Shown here: positions 8,702 through 18,600 of the stretch, one piece after another
Position numbering within the stretch: the first letter of the stretch is position 1
Layout: every line of letters starts with the position of its first letter
Source of the DNA: an uncultured Christensenella sp.
GTDB taxonomy: Bacteria > Bacillota > Clostridia > Christensenellales > Borkfalkiaceae
DNA length: 64,000 nt
Assembly: GCA_910586345.1 (NCBI GenBank)
Contig: CAJUHC010000005.1
Location: 10,545 to 74,544, forward strand
Direction: 5' to 3'
Program-made: the position numbers and the translations under genes
The notes under the pieces: model-generated
What the model saw: the letters and a program-made list of their open reading frames with translations, nothing else
The model's database searches: none
Told to the model about the DNA's origin: nothing

Positions 8702-8924
8702 TTACCAAATAAAATTCGCCTTCGCGTCTTCGCCGTTGCCGACGAGAATATCCCGCGCCGTCATAGATTTATTTACGAGCGTAAGAAAGTAAGCCAATTC
8801 GGCGATTTCATCCGCATCCGCCCATTTAGGCAAAAGCGTTTCGTCCATAATCTTTTTCCAGAGTTCGGAATCGTTCATAACGCGCTCGTTGAGTTTTGTT
8901 TTAACTCCGCCGGGTACAGAATAT
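8702..8924 (-). pseudogene. C-terminal fragment of a short-chain dehydrogenase (SDR)
   Basis: Read on the minus strand, 8924 to 8702 encodes about 73 residues ending in TAA: YSVPGGVKTKL, then LPKWADADEIAELAYFLT and NKSMTARDILVDGNGE. This is the C-terminal third of an SDR oxidoreductase (the PGGVxTKL and G-x-x-ILVDGG-type end). The Rossmann NAD site and catalytic Tyr-x-x-x-Lys are absent, a stop codon precedes the fragment, and there is no start or ribosome site. It is a gene remnant lying between the SGNH hydrolase and M60 genes. Confidence 0.8.
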
Positions 8925-8961
8925 ATTCAAATTAATTTTTATCAACCTTTATTTTTCTATT

Positions 8962-10500
8962 TTATTTCGGAACGTAGATTTTGAAAGCCGCTTTCGCTTC
9001 TTCGGTTAAACCTTTTATTACGGGCGTACCCGATTTCGAAATATTGAACGCTCTCAAAGAATAATCGCCCCACCAATTTTCGGTAACTTCCAACCGGGTA
9101 ACCGCAACGTTCGACGGACGGGAAGCTTGACGTTCGTCCTTTATCCAACCTTCAGGTCTGTACTGCCATCCGCTTTCAATTATTATTATACTGCCGACGG
9201 GAATTTCTTCCTTTGTAAAACGTTTTGTCCCGAAAAATTTATCGGTCAACGAGTCGTTTACGCGTAAGACGTTGTAATATTGCGTGTTGGTCGAATCCCA
9301 AAAACCTTGCGTAAGTTCTATATTAAGCCGAGTATAATTTTCCTCCGAAGGGGCTGGATATTCCGCATATTCGGAAGGCGTGATGGAAAACGGAGTTTTT
9401 ATCGCATTTTCGGCACATTCTATCGCCATTGCTTTTACCGCGCCGTCTACGCCGGCGGGAGCGTATTCTATGTTGCTTACGGAAAGTTTCGTTAACTTGC
9501 TTATCATAGCGAGTCCCGCTATATATCTGCCCGCGTCAAGACTGAGATGATAGCCGTCGCGGGTGAAACTGTCGCCGCAGAACGAAGTACGCGCGTTCTG
9601 AATAGCGGTACCGCTCGGAATCACTCCATTAAAATCCCGTATCGGAAGGACTTTATTACGAACCGAGGATACAATCATTTCGTACATCTTGGACTGCGAA
9701 GATTCATATTTAGGAAACTCGGAATGATTGCTGTCGCCTTGGTAAGCCCAGGTCATATGCCATACGAGCTTTGCCCGCGAATTTTCGGGAAGATGCTCTT
9801 TTACGTAATCGACGAGATAATTCAATTCGCCGTAAGTTGATTCTATTCCGCTGCTTCCGCTCGCCTGTTGCAAAGTAACGAAATCCCAATTTTGCGACGA
9901 TATTGCGTCGCCCATTCTGAAATTATTTTGCTGAGTCCAATTCCCGTCCGTATTTTTATAATAAGTGTAAGCGGCCGAGTTTTTTCTTGCGTTATCCGCG
10001 TGAGTATCGAGCGTACAACCGCCAATATAAAGATTGCCGATATATATATTTTCGACTCCGAGGCTTTCGGCTATCCGGTAAGCGTATTCAACCATATCCA
10101 CGGAAAAACTGTTGCCTATACACAAAATTTTCAAAGCTCCGTCGTAACTCCAAAGCTCTTCCTCTTCGTGAACCTTAACGTTATAGCTTTCGGAAATTTT
10201 ACTCCCTTTCAGTTTTACGGTTATTTCGTAAGTCCCCGAAACCGTCTTGTCGTAGTCCGATGAATCGACAATATATTCGGTTCTATCCGCTTCCGAACTC
10301 GAACCGTCCGAATAAGATACCGTAACTTTTAATTCGTCGAACGAAAAATCCTCGCCGTAATCGAAATCTATCGTCATATCGGAAAGCCCAAGCGAAACGG
10401 GACGGACCGTATTGCATCCGACGATAAAAGCGACCCAGATTAAAACAGTTACTAAGCACAGCGCAACGGCCGTCGTTGCCGATAATTTGCCGAATCTCAT
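8962..10500 (-). CDS. Secreted SGNH hydrolase, DUF4886 type, with N-terminal Ig-like domain
   Basis: The 512-residue protein starts with a membrane/signal segment ending FIVGC, a possible lipobox. An Ig-like domain follows (about 36-110, FDYGEDFSFDELKVTVSYSD), then a DUF4886 SGNH hydrolase domain from about 123. The domain shows block I KILCIGNSFSVDM (nucleophile Ser), a GG-containing block II, LQQASGSSG, and FTRDGYHLS carrying the C-terminal Asp/His. SGNH enzymes are esterases acting, for example, on acetylated glycans. A carbohydrate esterase role fits the GH3 neighbours but the substrate is not defined. A C-terminal region of about 120 residues is unassigned. It has its own promoter. Confidence 0.85.
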   Translation of the reverse strand: MRFGKLSATTAVALCLVTVLIWVAFIVGCNTVRPVSLGLSDMTIDFDYGEDFSFDELKVTVSYSDGSSSEADRTEYIVDSSDYDKTVSGTYEITVKLKGSKISESYNVKVHEEEELWSYDGALKILCIGNSFSVDMVEYAYRIAESLGVENIYIGNLYIGGCTLDTHADNARKNSAAYTYYKNTDGNWTQQNNFRMGDAISSQNWDFVTLQQASGSSGIESTYGELNYLVDYVKEHLPENSRAKLVWHMTWAYQGDSNHSEFPKYESSQSKMYEMIVSSVRNKVLPIRDFNGVIPSGTAIQNARTSFCGDSFTRDGYHLSLDAGRYIAGLAMISKLTKLSVSNIEYAPAGVDGAVKAMAIECAENAIKTPFSITPSEYAEYPAPSEENYTRLNIELTQGFWDSTNTQYYNVLRVNDSLTDKFFGTKRFTKEEIPVGSIIIIESGWQYRPEGWIKDERQASRPSNVAVTRLEVTENWWGDYSLRAFNISKSGTPVIKGLTEEAKAAFKIYVPK

Positions 10501-10538
10501 AAATTTCCCCTCCGCGGCGAAAAACCCGCCGTAATTTT

Positions 10539-10567
10539 ATTTAACCACAAGGTTTGCCGTTTGTCAA
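10539..10567 (-). promoter_or_regulatory. Promoter of the SGNH hydrolase gene
   Basis: Minus strand TTGACA (10562-10567), 17-bp spacer, TTAAAT (10539-10544). The leader holds a short GGCG/CGCC hairpin before the GGAGGGG ribosome site. Confidence 0.7.
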
Positions 10568-10642
10568 TATTAATTTCAAATTAGGTAAGATACGCTTATA
10601 GACGTTCTCTCGTAATTTCCGCGTTAAATTCAGCGAAGGCGC

Positions 10643-10682
10643 AAAAAATACAACGGACGCGCCGAAGCGCGCCCGCCGTATT
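10643..10682 (-). terminator. Terminator downstream of the first GH3 gene
   Basis: In the minus-strand transcript a 16-bp stem (some G-U pairs) closes a TTCG tetraloop and runs into TTTTTT at 10643-10648, about 25 bp after the stop of the GH3 gene. Confidence 0.8.
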
Positions 10683-10705
10683 GGGGAGGAGAAAATAGAA
10701 AACTA

Positions 10706-13700
10706 TTAATTCTCGGTGTGAGTTTGTTCATCGGCAGTCTGTTCGTCCGCTGACGTTTCCGAACCGCCGTTCATTTTTTTCAGGCCTTTTCTTATTGCGA
10801 AGAAACCCCATACGCCCGAAAGAGCCACAAGCCCTACGTTGACGCATATAAGAGCTACTTTCCATTTAGCCATAGTAGAGGTCCATACAACGCCTTCGCC
10901 CATTCCGTTCATCGCGTTGGAATTCGCGACGGTATAGAGTATGTTTTTAGTCGCCTGCCTTAGAGCTTTAACCTGTAACTCGTCCGTCATACCGTCTTTC
11001 GAAGCGGACGCCGAAGGTTTGTAGTCCTGCGAAAGATTCAAGTCTCCGCCGGCTCTAATCATTTGGTCGGGGTGCATATATACGTTCGCAATGTTATAGT
11101 CTGAAATGACCATACCTTTAAAGCCCCACTCTTTTCTCAGAACTTCCGTTAAAAGCGCGTAGCTTCCGCCCGCCCATTCAGTGCCGATACGGTTGAACGA
11201 CGACATTATCGCGTGAGTATTTCCCTGTTCGACTATTATTCTGAACGGTTTTAAATATATCTCGCGGAAGGTTTGTTCGTCCGCCCAGGTAATTAATCCG
11301 TCCGAATCTCTGTTGGTTTCCTGGTCGTTGAGCGCAAAATGTTTAACGTAAGTATATACGCCCTTCGACTGCGCGCCTATAACGACGTTAGCGCCTAAAA
11401 TACCCGCAAGATAAGGGTCTTCCGAATAATATTCCCAGTTTCTTCCCGAGAACGGAGAACGGTGAATATTTACCGCGGGCGCGTACCAACCGGAATAAGT
11501 TCTTCCGTCGCCCTTCGTATATCCGACAAGGCTTTCAAGTCCGACCATAACGCCCATATCGTTTGCAAGGTCTTTATTGAACGTTGCGCCGATTATACAT
11601 TCGGACGCGTAGAAACAAGTATCGTGTACAGTAGGGTCGCCCATAAAATTCGTATAACCTGCGGGTCCGTCGGGGTCTATCGTACGGGGTTTGCCTATCT
11701 TATCGAGACTTATAGTATGGAAGTTTCCCTGTCCGACGAGAGCAACCATATCGTCTATCGTAATATAGTCGATAATCTCGTCCCATTTAGGGTCGTCGTA
11801 ATCCACCCCTATCAACTCATAAAGCTGAGGCGCGTTCCCGCTCTTGCCCTGTTCGCGTTTTTCTCCGCCGAACGATTCAACGTAAGCTCCGTTGGTATCG
11901 TCGTATTTGAATTTGAGCGCTTTGGTGACGGTTTCGCTTATTTCGCGTTCGGCGTTCGTAGGAGTCTGGGGGAAAGTCGCGCTGAAACTGCCTCTCGACA
12001 TTGTTTTGCCGTCCATATATTCGCTCATAGAGGCGAAACGATTATCGTCGTTCGAATTGTCCGCGTAAATATCCATAGGATACTGTATGCCTTCGAATAA
12101 CGTGTATTCGAGCTTAATCGCGTCGGGGTCGGACCAGCAATCGTGCGCGTTGCGTCCCGCATATACTGTATACGTTCCCATATCGAGCTCATAGCCCTTG
12201 AAACCGTTGCCGTTAGCGTCCGTGTAGTCGTAAGAAGCCATTTCCTCTATATCGAGAGTTACCGTGTATTCTTTTTCCTCGTTCGGAGCAAGCAAATCCG
12301 TTTTAACCACTCCTCCGAGCACAACGTGCGCTTTCTCGATTCCGTTTGCAATAAACGGAGCGGAATAATAAAGCTGAATTACGTCCTTACCCGAATATTT
12401 GGCGCTCGTATTTCTAACGCGTACCGTAACTTCTATTTTATTGTTCGTATCCTTATCGAGTACCTGACCCGCGGGCGTGGACTTTTCTTCTACGAGCGTC
12501 CACTCGAAATCCGCGTATCCTTCGCCGTATCCGAAAGGATAAACTACGTTCTCGTCGTACCAACCGTTATCGTCGCCGAAACGGTAAATATCCTGATACG
12601 AACGCGTTTCATAGTAACGGTATCCGAGATACAAGCCTTCTTCATATTCTACGTAATAACTTCCGAGTTTCGTTCCCGCCGCAAGATAAGCGTTGCCTTT
12701 TTCGGCGAGATTATCTCCGAAGTTCTGCCAGGTAGGGTCTTTCGTGAAATCGCGCACGTAAGTGTCGACCAAACGTCCGGAAGGCGTTATATCGCCGTTC
12801 AGAACTTTACCTACCGAATTCGCCCCGGTACCTCCGGGACTTCCTATCCAGAGCGCCGCGTCTATACCGTCGGTTTCCTCTATAAAGCCGAGTTCCATAG
12901 AAGTCGCGCAGTTTATAAGTACTACGACTTTCTTGAATTTACCGCATTCTATAACGTCTTTCAAAAGCGCTTCTTCGTTTTTATCGAGTTCGAGATAGTG
13001 CTGTCCGCCGTCCTTGACTCCGTCAACGGGCGCCCCGCCGTAATCGGTAACCTGCATACGGGGCAAATCGAACCCTTCGCCGCCTATTCTCGAAATCACC
13101 ACAACCGCCGCGTCGGAATATTCTCCGTAACTGTTTTTAACCGTCGCGTTGTATTTTTCGAGAGGAGTTTCACCCGTCGCAAGCCCCGTTACTTTCGCTC
13201 CTATCGCGGGGTTTTTATCCCTGCCCGAGCCCGAAGCTCCGCCCTCGTAAAATTTTACGAGTTCGGGATTGAGTTCGAATTCCGCGTTTCTGAGTCCGTC
13301 GTAAAGCGAAACGGAATTACTTGCGTTGCCGCCGCCCGAACCCGAACCGCCGAGAACGATATTCGCGGAGTTTTTGCCGAATACGCTTATTTTAGAACGT
13401 TTTGCAAGAGGCAGAGCTCCCGCGTCTTTATCGCCTTTGTTTTTAAGAAGAACTATTCCCTCGCCGACGATTTCCTCGTTAAGACGGTTGGCTTCTTTGA
13501 GAACGGTTGATTTTTCACTGCCGTTCGCGACTACGCCGTCGCCGAGTTTCATATCCGTTTTAAACTGTTTAAAACCTTCGGCAGTCTTTTTGAAACGGTT
13601 GTATTTATCGGGGTCGCCTTTGACGTTGCGTCTGCCCTCGCCTCCCAAAACCGTGTCGATAGTTCCCGAAAGGAAGTCGTTCTGCGTCGCAACCATCGTC

Positions 13701-13792
13701 GCGGTGAATATAAGCGCTATCGCGATAACGGAAACCAAGAACCAGACCCGGGCGTATTTCCAAATTAAATTCCATATTTTTTTAACTGACAT
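10706..13792 (-). CDS. Membrane-bound GH3 beta-glycosidase, reversed domain order
   Basis: This 1028-residue protein has an N-terminal membrane helix (about 14-36) and a C-terminal one (about 975-1000), so the enzyme sits between two anchors. The GH3 alpha/beta sandwich domain comes first (about 75-410, with SRIGGEGFDLPR), then an FnIII-like domain (about 430-560). The (beta/alpha)8 barrel comes last (about 650-960), with FSGRNWEYYSEDPYLAG, KHFALNDQETNRD and the nucleophile motif MVISDYN (Asp898). This swapped order is known in some ruminal Clostridia beta-glucosidases. It starts 12 bp after the Ig-like lipoprotein gene and is the last gene of the esterase-GH3 cluster. Substrate is unknown. 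Confidence 0.9.
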   Translation of the reverse strand: MSVKKIWNLIWKYARVWFLVSVIAIALIFTATMVATQNDFLSGTIDTVLGGEGRRNVKGDPDKYNRFKKTAEGFKQFKTDMKLGDGVVANGSEKSTVLKEANRLNEEIVGEGIVLLKNKGDKDAGALPLAKRSKISVFGKNSANIVLGGSGSGGGNASNSVSLYDGLRNAEFELNPELVKFYEGGASGSGRDKNPAIGAKVTGLATGETPLEKYNATVKNSYGEYSDAAVVVISRIGGEGFDLPRMQVTDYGGAPVDGVKDGGQHYLELDKNEEALLKDVIECGKFKKVVVLINCATSMELGFIEETDGIDAALWIGSPGGTGANSVGKVLNGDITPSGRLVDTYVRDFTKDPTWQNFGDNLAEKGNAYLAAGTKLGSYYVEYEEGLYLGYRYYETRSYQDIYRFGDDNGWYDENVVYPFGYGEGYADFEWTLVEEKSTPAGQVLDKDTNNKIEVTVRVRNTSAKYSGKDVIQLYYSAPFIANGIEKAHVVLGGVVKTDLLAPNEEKEYTVTLDIEEMASYDYTDANGNGFKGYELDMGTYTVYAGRNAHDCWSDPDAIKLEYTLFEGIQYPMDIYADNSNDDNRFASMSEYMDGKTMSRGSFSATFPQTPTNAEREISETVTKALKFKYDDTNGAYVESFGGEKREQGKSGNAPQLYELIGVDYDDPKWDEIIDYITIDDMVALVGQGNFHTISLDKIGKPRTIDPDGPAGYTNFMGDPTVHDTCFYASECIIGATFNKDLANDMGVMVGLESLVGYTKGDGRTYSGWYAPAVNIHRSPFSGRNWEYYSEDPYLAGILGANVVIGAQSKGVYTYVKHFALNDQETNRDSDGLITWADEQTFREIYLKPFRIIVEQGNTHAIMSSFNRIGTEWAGGSYALLTEVLRKEWGFKGMVISDYNIANVYMHPDQMIRAGGDLNLSQDYKPSASASKDGMTDELQVKALRQATKNILYTVANSNAMNGMGEGVVWTSTMAKWKVALICVNVGLVALSGVWGFFAIRKGLKKMNGGSETSADEQTADEQTHTEN

Positions 13793-13804
13793 ATATGCGC
13801 CTCC

Positions 13805-15616
13805 TTAGCCTCTGTTCATATTGTAGGTACAAGGTATCCATTTTACCGACGAAGTAGTATCGAGTCTGATATAGTCCACTCCGGGACCGCCGATATTTCC
13901 TCCGCGCAGGGTATTGTCGTGAACGGCAATCTGAATTACGTTCCAGCCCTTAGCGAGCGAAACCGTTCCGAACTTGTACTCCTTGAACGAGGTATACTTG
14001 TCACCGCCTTCCACTCTGGCAGAACCGTAATTTACGGTAGTGCGCGTACCTGAAGTATCGTTGCCTTCGTAAGTATAAACGCCGAGCGTAGACGGGGTAA
14101 ACGTTACCGTTCCTATTTCCGAACCCGCCGCGATATATAAAGGCACGGCTGACAGCGCTTCGTCCGTGTAAACCACGAATTCAAGAGTTATCGTCTTGTT
14201 ATGCAGATAGTTGACGAACGCTCCGTTAGAAGCGAAATCGAGCATCTTGTCTATAAGGTCCTCGCCTGTGGGCGACGCCGAATAACCCGTACCCTGTTTG
14301 CCCGTAAGGTCGATATATTCCGCCTCGAACCGTCCGCTAGACGGCGCCTGCAACGGCTCGCAGATACGGAAATACATAGTCGCCGTGCGGGAGGAGAAGC
14401 CCTCCGCTTCCGCAGTTACTTTGAAGTTCATAAGCTTAACTACTTTCGTAGGAGTTCCCGTCACTCTGCCTTCGGGCGTAACTACGAGACCGTATTCGTT
14501 TTTGAGCGCATCCGCATCTTCCTTCGTCATCGTGTATCTAATTTTTACGCCTTCGCCCGCGTCGGCTTTTGCAATATCGTAGTCTGCTTTTTCGCCTTTC
14601 GTAAGAACTCCGTTCAGCGATTCGTATTTAATACGCTGGGGACGGACGGAAAGACTGAAATCGCGCGTAATCTCTTCGCAAGCGGCGGCTTTCGCCACTA
14701 CGCTGAAATTGCAGTCCGTACGGACCGTTCCTTTACCGATAATCGCGCCGTTGGGATAGAGAACTATACCTTCGGGCAAAGTACTGCCGTCGGCGAGTTC
14801 ATAAGTAATGTTGTTTCCGTTAAGCGCCGACGCGTTACCCGCGGCGCCCGCCTGATTTACGTACTGAGTGCCGACGTAAGCGTTTTCGAGTTCCTTTACG
14901 CCGTCCGCTATACCGAAGTTTACTATCTTCGAAGAAGTTGTGCTCTTATGGTCGATTACGACGTCTATAATAAACTCTCTCGAAGTAGCCGAAAATCCTT
15001 TCGAGGACGCGGTCACCGTAAAGGGCGTTCCGGGTCCGACTTTTGTAGGAGTACCCGTAATAGTTCCGTCGCCCGCCATCGTAAGTCCCTCGGGAAGTTT
15101 CCCGCTCAGCTTGTAACTTACTTCTATTTCTTCGTTTTCAACGTAAGCCACCGACGCCGCGTAAGGGACGTTTACTCTTGCGTCCGCAAGAGTTCTGCCT
15201 GCGTAATCGAGATAAGGATTTACTACGCTTACCGTAATTTCCGCCGTTACGGATTCGCATTTTTCCGCGCTTGCCGTTACGTCGACTTTGAATTTTTTCA
15301 ACGAGTCGTATTTACCCTTTATAGTTCCGTCGGCCGATACGGACAACGCTCCGCCGAACGCGGCGCTGAGCTTGCCCGCCCCTTCTTCCGTAAGAGAATA
15401 GCTTATATCCGCGCCGTTCGAAGCAGTCGCCGTCGCAACCGTACCCGAATCTTCTTCGCCTACGATGCTCTCGCAGACGGCGTTTTCATAAGTTATCACG
15501 CCCGCCTGTAATTCGGGGACGACGCCTTCATTTTCGTTATCGGTACAGCCTATACAGAACGCAGTCGCCATAATCGCGGCTAATCCGCCAAACGTTATAA
15601 TTTTTTTTAATTTCAA
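13805..15616 (-). CDS. Lipoprotein with repeated Ig-like (putative-Ig) domains and C-terminal beta-sandwich
   Basis: The 603-residue protein has a lipoprotein signal peptide ending FCIGC. Four consecutive cadherin/Ig-like modules follow (about 45-425), marked by repeats such as KLPEGLTMAGDGTITGTPTK and STLPEGIVLYPNGAIIGKG. The C-terminal region (about 430-600) resembles a CBM6/35-type carbohydrate-binding sandwich (RFEAEYIDLTGKQGTGYS, WNVIQIAVHDN). There is no catalytic motif. It is likely a surface glycan-binding protein serving the two GH3 enzymes that flank it. The ligand is not evident. Confidence 0.75.
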   Translation of the reverse strand: MKLKKIITFGGLAAIMATAFCIGCTDNENEGVVPELQAGVITYENAVCESIVGEEDSGTVATATASNGADISYSLTEEGAGKLSAAFGGALSVSADGTIKGKYDSLKKFKVDVTASAEKCESVTAEITVSVVNPYLDYAGRTLADARVNVPYAASVAYVENEEIEVSYKLSGKLPEGLTMAGDGTITGTPTKVGPGTPFTVTASSKGFSATSREFIIDVVIDHKSTTSSKIVNFGIADGVKELENAYVGTQYVNQAGAAGNASALNGNNITYELADGSTLPEGIVLYPNGAIIGKGTVRTDCNFSVVAKAAACEEITRDFSLSVRPQRIKYESLNGVLTKGEKADYDIAKADAGEGVKIRYTMTKEDADALKNEYGLVVTPEGRVTGTPTKVVKLMNFKVTAEAEGFSSRTATMYFRICEPLQAPSSGRFEAEYIDLTGKQGTGYSASPTGEDLIDKMLDFASNGAFVNYLHNKTITLEFVVYTDEALSAVPLYIAAGSEIGTVTFTPSTLGVYTYEGNDTSGTRTTVNYGSARVEGGDKYTSFKEYKFGTVSLAKGWNVIQIAVHDNTLRGGNIGGPGVDYIRLDTTSSVKWIPCTYNMNRG

Positions 15617-15639
15617 AATAACCTCCGTCTGTTTTAACT

Positions 15640-15678
15640 TTTAAAATATGCGGGAGCCGCGTTTAGCGCGGTTCCCGC
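15640..15678 (-). terminator. Hairpin terminator after the second GH3 gene
   Basis: Minus-strand GCGGGAACCGCG and CGCGGCTCCCGC (15650-15678, one G-U pair) form a 12-bp stem. It is followed by an AT-rich tail with TTTT, between the GH3 stop and the lipoprotein start. Partial readthrough would keep the downstream genes expressed. Confidence 0.6.
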
Positions 15679-15692
15679 AATCGCCTGTAAAA

Positions 15693-18600
15693 TTATTTGT
15701 TACGGGATTTCTTTCTTACCGCAATTACCGCCGCACCGGCAAGCGCAACCGCGCCGATAGTTATTCCGAAGCCCGCGTCCAGCGCCGAACCGCAACCCTT
15801 CTTCTTTTCGGGTTCGGGTTCGGGTTTTTCTTCGGGAGGAGTATTGCCATCGGGAGGAGTTGTTCCTGCCGCCGCCTCTACCGTGAGCGTAAACTCGGTA
15901 ACCGTTGCCTCTGCACAGCCTTCCGCCCAAGCGGCTACTTTAACAGTGAAACTGCCCGTCTCCGCGGGAGTACCCGTCAGTTTACCGTCGGCAGACAGCG
16001 CAAGCCCTTCGGGAAGTCCCGACGCGGAATAAATTATACCGTCCGCGCCCGTAGCTTTCGCCAAATCCGCGCTGTAAGCGGTACCGGAAGTCGCCTTGTC
16101 GAGCGCACCGCCCGTAAACGAAAGCGTTTTAGCGTCGCCGACGTTAATAGTTACTTCCTTGCTTAAATCCTGAGCGCCTGCGCTCTTTGCTACTATAGTA
16201 ACTTTCTTCGTTCCTTTTTCGGAAGGAGCGCCTACAATCGCGCCGTCGGAAGTAAGACTCATACCCGCGGGAAGCGTACCGTTTAATTCATAAGTTACGT
16301 TCGCGCCCTTGATTTCGGAAGAAACGTCTATTCTTGCGAATTGATTTAAGATTACGTTCGCGTTGGTAGCACCTTTATAGCTGAGTCCGCCGCCGACAGT
16401 TAATTCGAGCACAAGCGACTGACCTATATAGCCTTTATCGTCTTTGAGGGACACGGTCATAACGTATTTGCCCGCAACCGCGTCCGCCGCGATTTTTCCG
16501 CTTATTTCGCCCGTCGTCTTATTAATCGTAATTCCTTTCGGAGCGTTTGAAAGAACGTACTCGCAGTTCGTATAAATTCCGGTTTTCGCATTGTACGAAA
16601 CGTCGGCTCCCGCAGCGAAATCTCCCAAGTTTTTGGAGAATACGTCCGCGGCGTAATGTTCGGAAGTATATCTCGTTCCGAGTCTGTTCATAGCGTTGCT
16701 GTTTATTACGGTATAGATTACGGACTTAGCCGCTCTGCGCAAAGCCGCTACGTGGGTCGGAGTATTGTCGTTGGAAATCACCGCCGCGGCAGCGAAGCCC
16801 GAACCGCCGAGCCACAAATCGTTTCCCGCACGGACCATTTTATCCGCCGACATAAAGTTGTTAGCCCAGTCGGTGATAACAAGACCTCTGAATCCCCATT
16901 CGTCGCGGAGAATCTGGGTAAGCAGCGAATAGCTTGCGCCCGCCCACGAATATCCGAAACGGTTGAACGCGCTCATCATACCCGTAGCGCCGCCGTCTTT
17001 GACGGAAATTTCAAACGCTTTGAGATAAATTTCTCTCATCGTCTGCTCGTCCGCCCAGGTAGCAAGGTCGCCTCTGTTCGTCTCCTGGTCGTTGAGCGCA
17101 AAGTGTTTGAGCATTACGAACACGCCTTTGCTCTGCGCGCCTTTTACGACGTTAGCGCAAATCTGTCCAGCAAGTATAGGGTCTTCCGAATAATACTCGA
17201 AGTTTCTGCCCGAGAAAGGAGAACGGTGAATATTGTTGCCGGGAGCGTACCAGCCGTTGTAACCGCCTTTAACTCCGTTAGACCTGCCTGAAGCGCCTTC
17301 GCCGCCCCATATGCCTTCGTCGCCGACGGCCTCGCCCATATCGAGCGCGAGCTCTTTATTCCACGTCGAAGCTACCACGATAGGCGAAGCGTACGAACAG
17401 GTATTGCCGACCCAGTTGTTTCCCGAACCCTGAACAAAGCCCGTAGGCCCGTCGGGAGTAATGGAAATAGGCACGTCTAAGTCAAGCATCTCGTTAGTTA
17501 TAAAGAAACCTTTCGCAACGGTATCTTTTAAGTCCTGGATAGTCAGCTGGTCCATAAACATTTCCCAGCGTTCGTCTTCATATTCAAGCCCTACAAGTAG
17601 CGATGCTTGTATATCGGTCTGACGCGTAGTAGCCTGTACAGGCATCTCGTCGGTGTACCAGGGCTGATTCTTATCGTAGTTCGCGTCGGCTTTTCCGTGC
17701 GCTTCCTCCGCCTTAGTCTGTTCTTCGCCGGAAATCTTAACTTCCTCGTCAGCGGGAGGCACGGGGAAAGTTCCCTCGAAATCGGCTCTCGTCATAAGTT
17801 TGGAATGCGCGCCCCAGACTTCGTCTGAGTTCTCGTCGAAATACTCGCTTACGTAATCGAATCTGTTCTCGATTTCGGTGCCCGAATTTTCGTCCGTATC
17901 GTAATAAATTTCGTCGTCGAGCGCGTAAGTCTTTTTAGCGGTATCTTCGTCCGCCCATAAATGCGAACCGTCGCCGACGTAAACCGTATAATCTCCGTCG
18001 TCAAGCTCGTATCCCACGACTCCGTTAGCGTTCGCGTCATTGTAGTCGTAAGAAGCCATATCGCGCACTTTCATAGAAACGCGGACGGTCTGACTCATAC
18101 CGGGCTGTAAAATATCTGTCTTCTCGAAAGCGCCGAGCGCAACGTGAGATTTTTCTATTTCGCCGTCGGTATAAGGCGCGGAATAATACATCTGCACTAC
18201 TTCTTTGCCCGCCGTTTTACCGGTATTAGTGACGGTTACGTCCGCCTCTATTAAGCCGTTCTTATCGAGAGATTTCGTTACGAACTTAACCTCTTTTTCA
18301 AACGTAGTGTACGAAAGTCCGTAGCCGAAAGGATAAACGACGTTCTCGTCGTACCAGTTTCCGCCCTCTTCGTATCCGCGCGTTTCGTAATAACGGTATC
18401 CTACGTAAATACCTTCGTCGTACTCGACGAAATTAATTCCGGTTCTTCCGTTTGCCTCCGTCAGATACGCGCTCGTATAGTTTGTCGCAAAGTTTGCAAA
18501 CGTAGGGTCTTTCTTGAAATCTTTGGCGTATATATCGACAAGTTTGCCCGAAGGATTCACTTCGCCGTTCAGAACTTTGCCGAGCGCGTTGATACCGCTT

